NCBI GenBank assembly: GCA_002699025.1
Contig: PABA01000185.1
Span: 1 to 57,435 of the forward strand
Reading direction: 5' to 3'
Length of the DNA stretch: 57,435 bases
Source: Sandaracinus sp.
GTDB lineage: Bacteria > Myxococcota_A > Polyangia > Polyangiales > Houyiibacteriaceae
The notes below the pieces were generated by a model, which saw nothing but the letters and a program-made list of their open reading frames with translations, had not been told where the DNA came from and did no database searches. Position numbers and translations under genes: made by a program. Each line of letters begins with the position of its first letter. Position 1 is the first letter of the stretch. Positions 26,556-36,384 of this stretch are shown here, piece by piece.

Positions 26556-27188
26556 TCAGCCGCGCCAGGCCGTGAGGCCCCCGTCGAGCACGAACTGCAC
26601 GGCGATGGCCGCGAGGAGCAGCCCGAAGAGGCGGGTGACGACGTTCACGCCCGTCCGACCGAGGACGCGCGCGAGCCGGTCGGCGACGCGGAAGACCAGG
26701 TAGGTCGCGAGGACCGTGACGAGCACGACGCCGTAGACGCTGAGGAGCTCGAAGGTGGTCTCGGCGCGCGAGGCGAGGAGGATCACCGAGGCGATGGCGC
26801 CGGGCCCGGCGATGAGCGGGATGCCGAGGGGCATGATGGCGACGTCGTCGCGGCGCTCCTCGCGCTCCTCCGTCGTGCCCTTCGAGTCGCGCGGGTGGGC
26901 GCGGAGCATCTCGAGCGCGACGAGGAAGAGGAGCAGGCCGCCCGCGATCTGGAAGGCCGGCATGGAGATGCCGAAGAACGCGAAGATGTGCCGGCCGCCG
27001 GCCGTGAACGCGGCGAGGACGCCGAGGGCGAGGAGGCACGCGCGGGCGGCCGTACGCTTGCGCTCGGCCGGGGCCATGTCCGCCGTGACGCCGAGGAAGG
27101 GCCCGACGTTGCCGACGGGGTCGACGATGGCGAAGAGCGTGCTGAAGCCGGTGAGCGCGAAGGCGAGCGTGGAGTCGAGCGCGGGCAT
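26556..27188 (-). CDS. MarC-family integral membrane protein
   Basis: 210 aa with six hydrophobic segments. Family hallmarks are FAIVDPVGNVGPFLGVTADM at the first span and MPLGIPLIAGPGAIASVILLAS in the middle. The start at 27188 (MPALDST) follows GGAGGTCTCCCC. MarC/SNARE-like proteins are inner-membrane proteins of unclear function; the historic link to antibiotic resistance has not held up. It is not in an obvious operon. Confidence 0.88.
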   Translation of the reverse strand: MPALDSTLAFALTGFSTLFAIVDPVGNVGPFLGVTADMAPAERKRTAARACLLALGVLAAFTAGGRHIFAFFGISMPAFQIAGGLLLFLVALEMLRAHPRDSKGTTEEREERRDDVAIMPLGIPLIAGPGAIASVILLASRAETTFELLSVYGVVLVTVLATYLVFRVADRLARVLGRTGVNVVTRLFGLLLAAIAVQFVLDGGLTAWRG

Positions 27189-27326
27189 GGGGAGACCTCC
27201 CGAATCCGGGGCCGCCCCCCTTAGCGCACGCGACGCGGCGGGCAAGCCTGGGGCGCGTCGCGACCGGGGTCCCACGCAGCCCATGCCCCCCGAACGGTGC
27301 CCACACGAGCCCAGGCCCGACGCGAG

Positions 27327-27357
27327 AAGGCCCGCGCTCGGGGGGAGCGCGGGCCTT
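27327..27357. terminator. terminator of the BamE-like gene
   Basis: Perfect 12-bp inverted repeat: AAGGCCCGCGCT (27327-27338) and AGCGCGGGCCTT (27346-27357), with a 7-nt loop. Read on the minus strand it lies just beyond the stop of the 27386-27964 gene and ends in TTCTC. Confidence 0.7.
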
Positions 27358-27385
27358 CGAGGAGGTCGCGGAGCGCGGGCTCGGC

Positions 27386-27964
27386 TCAGTTGCGGATGCC
27401 GGTGACGAAGCCGTTGGTGAAGTAGACCTCGAAGCTGTTCACGCGGTTCCGCCAGTAGCGCCAGATGTCCCCCTCGAGGCTCGGCGTCTCGTGCTCGGGC
27501 GGGTAGCCGATGGCCATGATGACGCCCTGCTTGCTCATGCCCTGGTAGACCTGCCCCTGCTGGACGCCGGCCTGGTCCTCGGGGGAGAGCTGGGAGATGT
27601 CCGGGCAGCCGGTGCCGAAGTAGCGCTGCACGTGCGACTGAACGCCCGAGCGGGCGGAGCGGTGCATGATGTAGCGGTACCGACGGTGGCTGTTGAGGTC
27701 GCGGAAGGTGATCACGCGATCGGTGACCTCCTCGAGCTGCACCGGGGTGCAGATCGGGAGGAGCGCGCCCTGGGGCGGGGCCGAGTACATCACCGAGTGG
27801 ATGTGGTTCCGGCCGTCGGGGCGCATGTTCGTCAGCGTGTAGAGTTGCTCGCCCTGCGGGACGGCGTAGCGCTGACCGCCGCCGCCACAGGCGGGGAGCG
27901 CGGCGAGGGCGAGGAGGGCGGCGAGGACGAGGGAGAGCGGGGAGGGAAGTCGGTGCCAGTTCAT
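27386..27964 (-). CDS. lipoprotein with BamE/SmpA-like C-terminal domain
   Basis: 192 aa. Lipoprotein signal with lipobox LPAC (Cys26). Residues about 140-190 (GMSKQGVIMAIGYPPEHETP, then WRYWRNRVNSFEVYFTNGFV) follow the BamE/SmpA/OmlA pattern of a G-M/S-K..V..aiG.P motif, then W.Y and a terminal beta-strand pair. BamE is a lipoprotein of the outer-membrane protein assembly complex; here the domain is fused to an extra N-terminal region, so the role may differ. A sigma-54-like element lies 17 nt before the start codon (27980-27995). Confidence 0.8.
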   Translation of the reverse strand: MNWHRLPSPLSLVLAALLALAALPACGGGGQRYAVPQGEQLYTLTNMRPDGRNHIHSVMYSAPPQGALLPICTPVQLEEVTDRVITFRDLNSHRRYRYIMHRSARSGVQSHVQRYFGTGCPDISQLSPEDQAGVQQGQVYQGMSKQGVIMAIGYPPEHETPSLEGDIWRYWRNRVNSFEVYFTNGFVTGIRN

Positions 27965-27979
27965 CGCGCGTCGGAAGCT

Positions 27980-27995
27980 AGCATGGCACGTGCCA
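27980..27995 (-). promoter_or_regulatory. -24/-12 (sigma-54-like) promoter before the BamE-like lipoprotein
   Basis: On the minus strand TGGCACG-TGCC-ATGCT matches TGGCACG-N4-TTGCW with one mismatch. It starts with the 12-bp palindrome TGGCACGTGCCA (27984-27995). The C of the -12 GC is 17 nt before the ATG, implying a 5-nt leader. At 28026-28040, 31 bp upstream, GGGCC-GCGAT-TCCAC is a degenerate version of the GNGGC-N5-GCCNC element found in the 42-55 kb regulon. Confidence 0.5.
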
Positions 27996-28214
27996 CCCGG
28001 GCTCTTCCGGCCGATCCGACGCGCAGGGCCGCGATTCCACGTGAACTGACCTTCACGCGTCGGGCGCCGAAGCGCATCTGGGGGCGCCCCGCTCGGGGGA
28101 GACGCCGGGGGACCTCCGCGCATTCACGCGCCCTCCGCGAAGCCCGTGACCGACTCGTGACGGCCGGGGGCCGCGGGGTGACAGGCCGCAGCGCGCGTGC
28201 GAGAAACGGCGGCC

Positions 28215-29699
28215 ATGGCGTACCTCGAGCAGCTCGCGCCGATCCTCATCCTCCTCACCGTCGTCGCCGTCGTCATCGGGCGCCTCCCGAAGATCGACCT
28301 CGGGCACTCGGACGCCTTCCGCCGCCGCCGCGTGCTGAACTGGCTCCCCCTCGGCCTGACCTACGCGTTCCTCTACATGGGGCGCTACAACGTGAAGGTC
28401 AGCAAGCTGAAGCTCGGCGACCTCACGGACGCCGAGGGCCTGCCGCTGATGAGCAACGCGGACTTCGCGACCATCTTCGGCTACGGGACGCTCGTCTACG
28501 GCATGTCGTTCGTCCTGAACGGCCCGATGACCGACCGCATCGGCGGCAAGCGCGCCATCCTCATCGGCGCCGGCGGCGCGCTGACGGCCAACGCCGCCAT
28601 GGGCCTGTGCACGCAGCTCGTGCTCGGCGACCGGGACGGCTGGCTCGCGAACAACCTCACGCTGATGTTCTCGCTGCTCTACGCGGCGAACATGTACTTC
28701 CAGAGCTTCGGCGCCGTCGCCATCGTCAAGGTGAACGCGCCCTGGTTCCACGTGCGCGAGCGCGGCGTCTTCGGCGCCATCTTCGGCGTCCTCATCTCGC
28801 TCGGGATCTACTTCGCCTTCGACTGGGGCAAGCTGATCCTCGACCACGTCGGGCTGACCTGGGTCTTCTACGTCCCGGCGATCCTCCTGGCGCTCTTCTT
28901 CGGGATCGTCACCGTCTTCGTGAGGAACACGCCCGGCGAAGCGGGGCACGTGGACTTCGACACGGCCGACGCCTCGAGCGGTGACGACGGCGAGCGCCTC
29001 CCGGTGAAGGACATCTTCCTGATGATGCTCCGGAACCCGATCATCGTGACGATCGCCTTCGTCGAGTTCTGCAGCGGCTTCCTCCGCCAGGCGATCATGC
29101 AGTGGTACCGGGAGTTCGCGAAGCAGACCGACGGCACCCTCGATCTCGCCGGGAGCTTCGTCTACGACAACTGGGGCCTGCTCCTCTGCTGCGCGGGCAT
29201 CCTGGGCGGCGTCGTCGCCGGTGTGATCTCGGACCGGCTCTTCGACTCGCGCCGCGGGCCGGTCGCCGCGCTCCTCTACGGCGTGATGCTCGTCGGCGCC
29301 GTCGTGCTCCTCTTCGCCTACCAGGAGCCCTTCGTCGGTTGGCTGGTGATCCTGATGAGCATGGCCGTCATCGGCGTGCACGGGATGCTCAGCGGCACGG
29401 CGAGCATGGACTTCGGCGGCAAGAAGAACGTCGGCACCGCCGTCGGCATCATCGACGGCTTCGTCTATCTCGGCACCTTCGTGATGTCGATGACCTACGG
29501 CGTGCTCTTGCCGGACGACAAGCACCACCCGGAGCAGGCCGCCGACCCGGACAACTGGATCTGGTGGCCGGGCGCGATGATCCCGATGGCGCTGATCGGC
29601 CTGGTGCTCGCGAGCCGGCTCTGGAACGCGAAGCCCAAGCCGAAGACGCCGAGCGCGCCGAAGGCGCCGAAGAAGGAAGGCGAGCCGGCGACCTTCTGA
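28215..29699 (+). CDS. MFS transporter, organophosphate:phosphate antiporter-like
   Basis: 494 aa with about 12 membrane spans. Features of the GlpT/UhpT-type (OPA) family include the RRRVLNWLPLGLTYAFLYMGRYN entry, GKRAILIG after the second span, and NAPWFHVRERGVFGAIFGVLISLG. A hexose- or glycerol-phosphate or related organic anion substrate is likely but not determined. ATG 28215 is used; a GTG at 28197 adds six residues. The C-terminal tail is Lys/Pro/Ala-rich. It converges on the YqeY gene 44 bp away. Confidence 0.85.
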   Translation: MAYLEQLAPILILLTVVAVVIGRLPKIDLGHSDAFRRRRVLNWLPLGLTYAFLYMGRYNVKVSKLKLGDLTDAEGLPLMSNADFATIFGYGTLVYGMSFVLNGPMTDRIGGKRAILIGAGGALTANAAMGLCTQLVLGDRDGWLANNLTLMFSLLYAANMYFQSFGAVAIVKVNAPWFHVRERGVFGAIFGVLISLGIYFAFDWGKLILDHVGLTWVFYVPAILLALFFGIVTVFVRNTPGEAGHVDFDTADASSGDDGERLPVKDIFLMMLRNPIIVTIAFVEFCSGFLRQAIMQWYREFAKQTDGTLDLAGSFVYDNWGLLLCCAGILGGVVAGVISDRLFDSRRGPVAALLYGVMLVGAVVLLFAYQEPFVGWLVILMSMAVIGVHGMLSGTASMDFGGKKNVGTAVGIIDGFVYLGTFVMSMTYGVLLPDDKHHPEQAADPDNWIWWPGAMIPMALIGLVLASRLWNAKPKPKTPSAPKAPKKEGEPATF

Positions 29700-29743
29700 G
29701 CGGGCGCCGGCTCGAGCGCTGCCTCAGGAGAGCATCCGGCGCG

Positions 29744-30187
29744 TCAGGAGAGCAGGCCGCCGGCGATCTTGGACGCGAGCTTGCCGTCGATGCGGCCGCG
29801 GTACTCGTCCATGACCGCGCTCATGAGCTGCCCCATCTGCTTCTTCTCGCTGACGCCGAGCTTCTTCGCGAGCGCCTCGATGGCCTCGCGCGCCTCGTCC
29901 TCCGTGAGCGGCTGCGGGAGGTAGCCCTCGATGATGGCGACCTCGGCGCGCTCCGTGTCGGCGAGGTCCTTGCGGCCGCCCTCGTCGTACTGCGTCGCCG
30001 AGTCCTTCCGGCTCTTCACGGCGCGGATGAGCACCTGGAGCTCCTCGTCCTCGTCGAGCGCGGCGCCCTTCTGGAGCTCGGCGTCCGTGAGATCCTTCTT
30101 GAGCATGCGGAGCACGTCGCGCGCGACGACGTCCTTCGCCTTCATGGCCGCCTTGAGATCCTCCTGGAGCTGCTTCTGCAGAGACAT
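29744..30187 (-). CDS. GatB/YqeY domain protein
   Basis: 147 aa, the typical length of stand-alone YqeY proteins, which resemble the tRNA-binding tail of GatB. Conserved segments: KAAMKAKDVVARDVLRMLK near the N-terminus, IEGYLPQPLTEDE, and DGKLASKIAGGLLS at the C-terminus. The start at 30187 (MSLQKQ) is the first residue of the family; longer reading through the upstream repeats is rejected. Proposed roles concern tRNA amidation or quality control, but none is proven. Confidence 0.9.
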   Translation of the reverse strand: MSLQKQLQEDLKAAMKAKDVVARDVLRMLKKDLTDAELQKGAALDEDEELQVLIRAVKSRKDSATQYDEGGRKDLADTERAEVAIIEGYLPQPLTEDEAREAIEALAKKLGVSEKKQMGQLMSAVMDEYRGRIDGKLASKIAGGLLS

Positions 30188-30229
30188 GCGCGGCACAGTG
30201 CGTCCGGCGCGCGCCCCGCGCAACCACGG

Positions 30230-30640
30230 GCGCTCGCTCTCGCTCGCTCCGGCTGTCCGCCGTCCGCTCTCCGCCATCGTCCGCGCGGACGACGGCGTGG
30301 TCGGCGGGATGCGCTCGCTTCGCTCGCTCCGGCTGTCCGCCGTCCGCCTTCCGCTGGCGAGGCTGGCGCTCGACATCACGGTCCATGCCGCGTCCGCGGA
30401 GAACGGCGTGGTCGGCTGGGCGGCGGGAGGCTCGCTTCGCTCGCGCCGGCTGTCCGCCGTCCGCTCATCGCGGCTCGGCGACCGCGAGGGGCGAGGCGCG
30501 CACCGAGGTCCACCCGCGGGCCGAGCACGCGGTGAGAACGCAACCGTTGCTGCGGGCACCACCCCGGCTACTCCGCGAACGCGGCATGGACCGCGGTGGC
30601 GAGCGCCAGCACGGACGGCGGATCAGCGGACGGCGGATCG
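30230..30640. repeat. dispersed-repeat cluster upstream of yqeY
   Basis: GCTCGCTCCGGCTGTCCGCC-type segments recur near 30235, 30322 and 30442 (the last with GCGCCGG). CGACATCACGGTCCATGCCG (30371-30390) matches the array at 22.8-23.2 kb. At 30571-30640 the inverted form (CTCCGCGAACGCGGCATGG, then GCACGGACGGCGGA) closes the cluster. The 473-bp gap 30188-30660 shows no gene of its own. Confidence 0.7.
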
Positions 30641-30641
30641 C

Positions 30642-30661
30642 ATCACGACGACAGTCGTGAT
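30642..30661. terminator. perfect hairpin at the stop of the second ECF gene
   Basis: ATCACGAC (30642-30649), loop GACA, GTCGTGAT (30654-30661). It begins at the stop codon of the minus-strand ECF sigma gene, as a terminator would, but lacks a T tract. Confidence 0.45.
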
Positions 30662-31359
30662 CAGGCGGGCATCAGCGCGGCGATCGCGGCTTCGAGGCGC
30701 ACGGCCTCGTGCTCCCGGCTGATCTTCCGCGCGCGCTGCCGGATGTGCGTCGGCGTGGGCTCCTTCTGGAGCCGCTCCATGTGCTTGCGGAGCTGCCGCC
30801 GCGCCTCGTGCACGCGCCACGCGACCGTGCCCTCGCTCGTGTCGAGCACCACCGCGACCTCCTTGTAGGAGAGGCCCTGCAGCGTCGTCAGCACGACCGT
30901 GGTCCGGAGCAGCCTCGAGAGCCGGTCGAAGGCCGCGAGCAGGTGCGCGTAGCTCTCCTGCAGCTCGAGCGCGCGGCGCGGATCGCCGGCCGCGTCGACG
31001 GCGACGGCAGCGGTCACGCGCGGATCGTCCAGGCCCACGGTCCGCCTTCGACCCCGGTCGCGCTTCACGTTCAGCGCGCGGTGCAGCGCGATCCGATAGA
31101 GCCAGGTGAAGAACTCGCTGCGCCCCTCGAAGGAGTCGAGCTTGCGGTAGGCCTTGAGGAAGGCGTCCTGCGTGATGTCGTCCGCGTCCGAGGGCTTGCC
31201 CGTCAGATGCAGCGCCAGGGCGTAGATGCGCGGCTGGTAGCGCCGGTACAGCTCCTCGAAGGCGCGCGCGTCGCCTCGCTGGGCTGCCTCGACGAGCGCC
31301 GCCGCCTCACGCCCCCGGCGCGCGGCGTCGGTGCCCGGTTCGGTCCGCTCATCCACCAT
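30661..31359 (-). CDS. ECF-family sigma factor (RpoE-like)
   Basis: 232 aa. Region 2: FEELYRRYQPRIYALALHLTG and DADDITQDAFLKAYRKL, then SEFFTWLYRIALHRALN. Region 4: LQGLSYKEVAVVLDTSEGTV and WRVHEARRQLRKHM. The C-terminal extension of about 35 residues (from KEPTPTHIRQ) is longer than in most ECFs and could have a regulatory role. Unlike the sigma gene at 13.3 kb, no anti-sigma-like gene adjoins it; repeats and yqeY follow downstream. Confidence 0.9.
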   Translation of the reverse strand: MVDERTEPGTDAARRGREAAALVEAAQRGDARAFEELYRRYQPRIYALALHLTGKPSDADDITQDAFLKAYRKLDSFEGRSEFFTWLYRIALHRALNVKRDRGRRRTVGLDDPRVTAAVAVDAAGDPRRALELQESYAHLLAAFDRLSRLLRTTVVLTTLQGLSYKEVAVVLDTSEGTVAWRVHEARRQLRKHMERLQKEPTPTHIRQRARKISREHEAVRLEAAIAALMPA

Positions 31360-32890
<1,531 letters not shown>

Positions 32891-33098
32891 GCGCGCCGGC
32901 GTTCGGGCGCGCCGAAAAACCCCGCCGCGGGTGGCGCGCCGGCCGCTCGCCGGGCAATTTCCCCTCCCTCCCGCGTCGGCGTCGGCGCGCGCGGGGTGAC
33001 GCGCTCGCACCTCTTCCCATCGCGCGCGCGGAAGCCTCGCGCCCCCTCGCGCGTTCCGTCCCTCCTCGGAGCGCTCTCGCCGCGGGCCTCGCACGACG

Positions 33099-33974
33099 AT
33101 GAACTACTTCCGCCGATTTCGGGACGCCGCCGGCAGCGTGGTGCTGCTCGTGCTCCCGTTCTTCTTCTTGAGCGCCAACCTCAAGGACCCGGCGGAGACG
33201 AACGTCTTCGACCAGACGCTCCTGCAGATCAGCGGCCCGCTCCAGTACGTGGCGACGGAGGCCGCGACGGCCGTGAGCGGCGTCGTCGAGGACTACGTCT
33301 ATCTCGTCGACGTGCAGCGCGACAACGACCGGCTCCGCCTGCGCAACGACCGGCTCGAGGAGGAGAACCGGCTGCTCCGCATCCAGTCCGCGGAGAACGA
33401 GCGGCTCCGCGACCTGCTCCAGCTGCGCCAGCGCCTCGGCACGGAGACGATCAGCGCGGAGGTCGTCGCCAAGGACATCTCGCCCTTCTTCCGCGTGATG
33501 CGCATCCGCCTCGACCGCGGCGCCCGCGACCGGGTGCGCGCCGGCATGCCCGTCGTCTCCTCGCAGGGGCTCGTGGGGCAGATCCGCCGCACGGCCGGCC
33601 GGCACAGCGACGTGCTGCTCACGGTCGATCAGGAGAGCGCCATCGACGTCATCGTCCAGCGCACGGGCGCCCGCGGCATGCTCCGCGGGACGGGCGAGAC
33701 CAACCGCTACCTGGCGCGCATGCAGTACCTGCAGCGGGACGACGAGGTGGAGGTCGGCGACGAGGTCTACACCTCGGGCCTCGGCCGGCGCTTCCCCGCG
33801 GCGATCCTCATCGGGCGCATCACGCGCGTCGAGCGCGAGGAGTTCGGCCTCTACCAGCAGGTCGAGGTCACGCCCTCGGTCGACTTCAGCGCCCTCGAGG
33901 AGGTGCTCGTCCTGACCGCGGGCTCGCGCGAGCAAGCCCGGCGCGCGCGCACGGGCGAGGACGAGGAGCCCTGA
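33099..33974 (+). CDS. mreC: rod-shape-determining protein MreC
   Basis: 291 aa: short cytoplasmic N-terminus, one membrane span (VVLLVLPFFFLSA), a coiled coil rich in R/L/E/N (about residues 70-115, starting VDVQRDNDRLRLRNDRLEEE), then the beta-barrel periplasmic domain with VVSSQGLVGQIRR and DEVYTSGLGRRFP. MreC links MreB/MreD to PBP2. 208 bp separate it from mreB, including a GCGCGCC/GGCGCGC hairpin at 32891-32912. It overlaps mreD by one base. Confidence 0.94.
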   Translation: MNYFRRFRDAAGSVVLLVLPFFFLSANLKDPAETNVFDQTLLQISGPLQYVATEAATAVSGVVEDYVYLVDVQRDNDRLRLRNDRLEEENRLLRIQSAENERLRDLLQLRQRLGTETISAEVVAKDISPFFRVMRIRLDRGARDRVRAGMPVVSSQGLVGQIRRTAGRHSDVLLTVDQESAIDVIVQRTGARGMLRGTGETNRYLARMQYLQRDDEVEVGDEVYTSGLGRRFPAAILIGRITRVEREEFGLYQQVEVTPSVDFSALEEVLVLTAGSREQARRARTGEDEEP

Positions 33975-34510
33975 TGCAGCCCACGCTGCGCAGCCTCGCC
34001 CTCCTCGCCCTCGGCTTCGGCCTGCTCCTGCTGCAGTCGATGCTCGGGAGCGTCGTGCCCCTGCACCCCTTCGCGCCGAACCTCCTGCTGCCGATCGTGC
34101 TCTTCCTCGGCGTCGCGCCGGACGTGCACCTGCTCCGCGGCGCCGTGCTCGCCTTCGTCCTCGGCTACCTGCTGGACCTCTTCAGCGGCAACCGGATGAG
34201 CCTGCACACCTTCATCTGCGTGGCGACCTTCATGCTCGCCCGCGGCGCGGGCCTCCGCCTCTTCCTCCGCGGCCCGGGCTTCCAGGTCGCCCTCACCTTC
34301 GTCGTCGCCCTCGTCGCGGGCGGCGCCATGATGGCCCTCCGCGCCATCTTCTCGCGCCCGGCGCCCTTCCCCGCCGGCACCGCCGCCGAGACCGCCATCG
34401 CCCTCGGCGCCCCGGCCGTCGCCACGGCGCTGACCGCCCCCCTCGTCTTCGCCGCGACCACGAAGATCGACCAGAGCGTGGGCACCAAACGCGAGGAGAG
34501 CACCGCGTGA
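33974..34510 (+). CDS. mreD: rod-shape-determining protein MreD
   Basis: 178 aa, polytopic (about five or six spans: SLALLALGFGLLLLQSML, LLLPIVLFLGV, GAVLAFVLGYLLDLF, then VALTFVVALVAGGAMM and others). The conserved segment GYLLDLFSGNRMSLHTF is typical of MreD. The ATG at 33974 overlaps the mreC stop (TGATG), and its own stop overlaps the start of mrdA, so the genes are translationally coupled. Confidence 0.9.
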   Translation: MQPTLRSLALLALGFGLLLLQSMLGSVVPLHPFAPNLLLPIVLFLGVAPDVHLLRGAVLAFVLGYLLDLFSGNRMSLHTFICVATFMLARGAGLRLFLRGPGFQVALTFVVALVAGGAMMALRAIFSRPAPFPAGTAAETAIALGAPAVATALTAPLVFAATTKIDQSVGTKREESTA

Positions 34511-36384
34511 TCATGCTCTCCCCGCGCCGCGAGGTCGGCGAGTTCCGCAAGCGCTACAAGTGGATGGCGCTCGTGGTGCTGCTCACCTTCCTCGTGCTGC
34601 TCGGCCGCATGGCCCAGCTCCAGCTCGCGCAGCACGACGAGTGGGCCGCGATCGCGCGGGAGAACATCACCAAGACCATCCGCCTGCCGGCCACGCGCGG
34701 CATCGTCCGCGACGCGCGCGGCCGCGTCATCGCGACCAACCGGCCGAGCTACGACGTCTACCTCACGCCCCAGCTGCTCAGCGACGAGGACGTGGACCTG
34801 GTCTCGGAGCTGATGGGCCTGGCGCCCGAGCAGCGCGCCTACCTCGTGCAGCGCCTCGCCGACGTGCCGCTCCGGCGCCGCATGCACCAGATCGAGATGT
34901 TCCGGGACATCACCCGGGACCAGCTCGCGGCCCTCGAGACGCACGACGCCGAGCTGCCGGGCGTGGACGTGGTCTCGCGGCCGGTGCGCACCTACCCCTA
35001 CGGGCGCCTCGGCGCGCATGCGGTCGGCTACCTGAACGAGGTCAGCGCCGAGGACCTCGAACGCGCCGGGCCCGAGGCCGACTACCGGGCCGGCGATCAC
35101 ATCGGGCGCATGGGCGTGGAGCGCGGCTGGGAGGCCTACCTGCGCGGTCAGCGGGGGCGGCGGCGCGTACTCGTCGACGCGCGGGGGCGGCGCCAGCGGA
35201 ACGCGACGGCGCTCGCGGCGGAGCGCGAAGAGGTCACCCCGCCGACGCCGGGGCACGACCTCGTGCTCACGCTCGACATGGAGCTGATGCGCTCCATCGA
35301 CCGGGCGCTCGCCGGCCACCCCTCGGGCGCGGTGGTGGTGGTCGACGTGAAGAGCGGCCGGGTGCGCGCGCTCTACTCGAAGCCCTCCTACGACCTGAAC
35401 GACATCAGCGGGGGCATGAGCCGCGGCGCCTACCGGGAGCTCCTCGAGGATCCCTTCCGCCCGCTCATCGACAAGACCATCTTCGAGTCCTACTTCCCGG
35501 GCTCGACCTTCAAGCCGATCAGCGCGCTCGCCGCCCTCGAGGGCGAGCTCATCGACCCGAGCGAGCGGGTCGAGTGCATCGGCTACTACCAGATCGGCAC
35601 GGACCGGAAGCGCTGCACCTCGGCCCACGGCGAGGTCGACATGCACGACGCGCTGGTGCAGTCGTGCAACGTCTACTTCTACGCGCTGGCCGAGCGGGTC
35701 GGCCTCGAGCGCCTGAACCTCTTCGCGCGCGAGTTCGGGCTGGCGCAGCGGACGGGCATCGGCATCAACAGCGAGGCGCGGGGCTTCCTCGCGACGCGCC
35801 AGTGGTACGAGGAGCGCTTCGGCCGCTTCCGCGTCGGCGACACGCTCAACACGGCCATCGGTCAGGGCAACACGCGCGCGACGTTGCTCCAGCTGGCGCT
35901 CGCCTACGGCGCGCTCGCGAACGGCGGGACGCTCTACCGGCCGCAGCTCGTCGAGAGCATCCGCGAGCCGGACGGGGCGCTGATCGAAGAGTTCCCGCCG
36001 CAGGTGAACCGCCAGGTGGCCGTCGCGGAGGAGTACATCGAGCTCGTCTCCCGCGGCCTCTGGGGCGTCGTGAACGCGCCGGCGGGCACGGCCCACGAGG
36101 CGCGCATCGAGGGCGGCGTGGAGGTCTCGGGCAAGACGGGCACGGCCGAGATCGCGCCGGGCACGCCACGGACGGACGTCGACCCGCGGCGGGCCTGGTA
36201 CTTCAACCGCTCCCACGCCTGGTTCGCGGGCTACGCGCCGGCGAGCGATCCGGAGGTCGCCATCGTCGTCCTCATCGAGCACGGCGGCGCGGGCGGTCGG
36301 GCCGCGGCGCCCCCGGCCATGCGCATCCTGCAGGATTACCTCGGCGGCCAGACGACCACGGCCATGCTCGGGGGAGGCCGCTGA
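34507..36384 (+). CDS. mrdA: penicillin-binding protein 2 (peptidoglycan transpeptidase)
   Basis: 625 aa. One N-terminal span (ALVVLLTFLVLLG), a pedestal domain, and the transpeptidase domain with catalytic SxxK as STFK (in PGSTFKPI), SxN as SCN (VQSCNVYFYAL) and KTG in SGKTGTAE. It crosslinks peptidoglycan in the elongasome with RodA as glycosyltransferase. GTG 34507 overlaps the mreD stop; ATG 34513 is the alternative. Its own stop overlaps the mrdB start. Confidence 0.95.
   Translation: MIMLSPRREVGEFRKRYKWMALVVLLTFLVLLGRMAQLQLAQHDEWAAIARENITKTIRLPATRGIVRDARGRVIATNRPSYDVYLTPQLLSDEDVDLVSELMGLAPEQRAYLVQRLADVPLRRRMHQIEMFRDITRDQLAALETHDAELPGVDVVSRPVRTYPYGRLGAHAVGYLNEVSAEDLERAGPEADYRAGDHIGRMGVERGWEAYLRGQRGRRRVLVDARGRRQRNATALAAEREEVTPPTPGHDLVLTLDMELMRSIDRALAGHPSGAVVVVDVKSGRVRALYSKPSYDLNDISGGMSRGAYRELLEDPFRPLIDKTIFESYFPGSTFKPISALAALEGELIDPSERVECIGYYQIGTDRKRCTSAHGEVDMHDALVQSCNVYFYALAERVGLERLNLFAREFGLAQRTGIGINSEARGFLATRQWYEERFGRFRVGDTLNTAIGQGNTRATLLQLALAYGALANGGTLYRPQLVESIREPDGALIEEFPPQVNRQVAVAEEYIELVSRGLWGVVNAPAGTAHEARIEGGVEVSGKTGTAEIAPGTPRTDVDPRRAWYFNRSHAWFAGYAPASDPEVAIVVLIEHGGAGGRAAAPPAMRILQDYLGGQTTTAMLGGGR

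Noticed and set aside
29724-29754. Eleven-bp duplication TCAGGAGAGCA at and beyond the yqeY stop, as a third case of 3'-end copying
   Set aside because: Too short to separate from chance; mentioned only because of the two longer examples.
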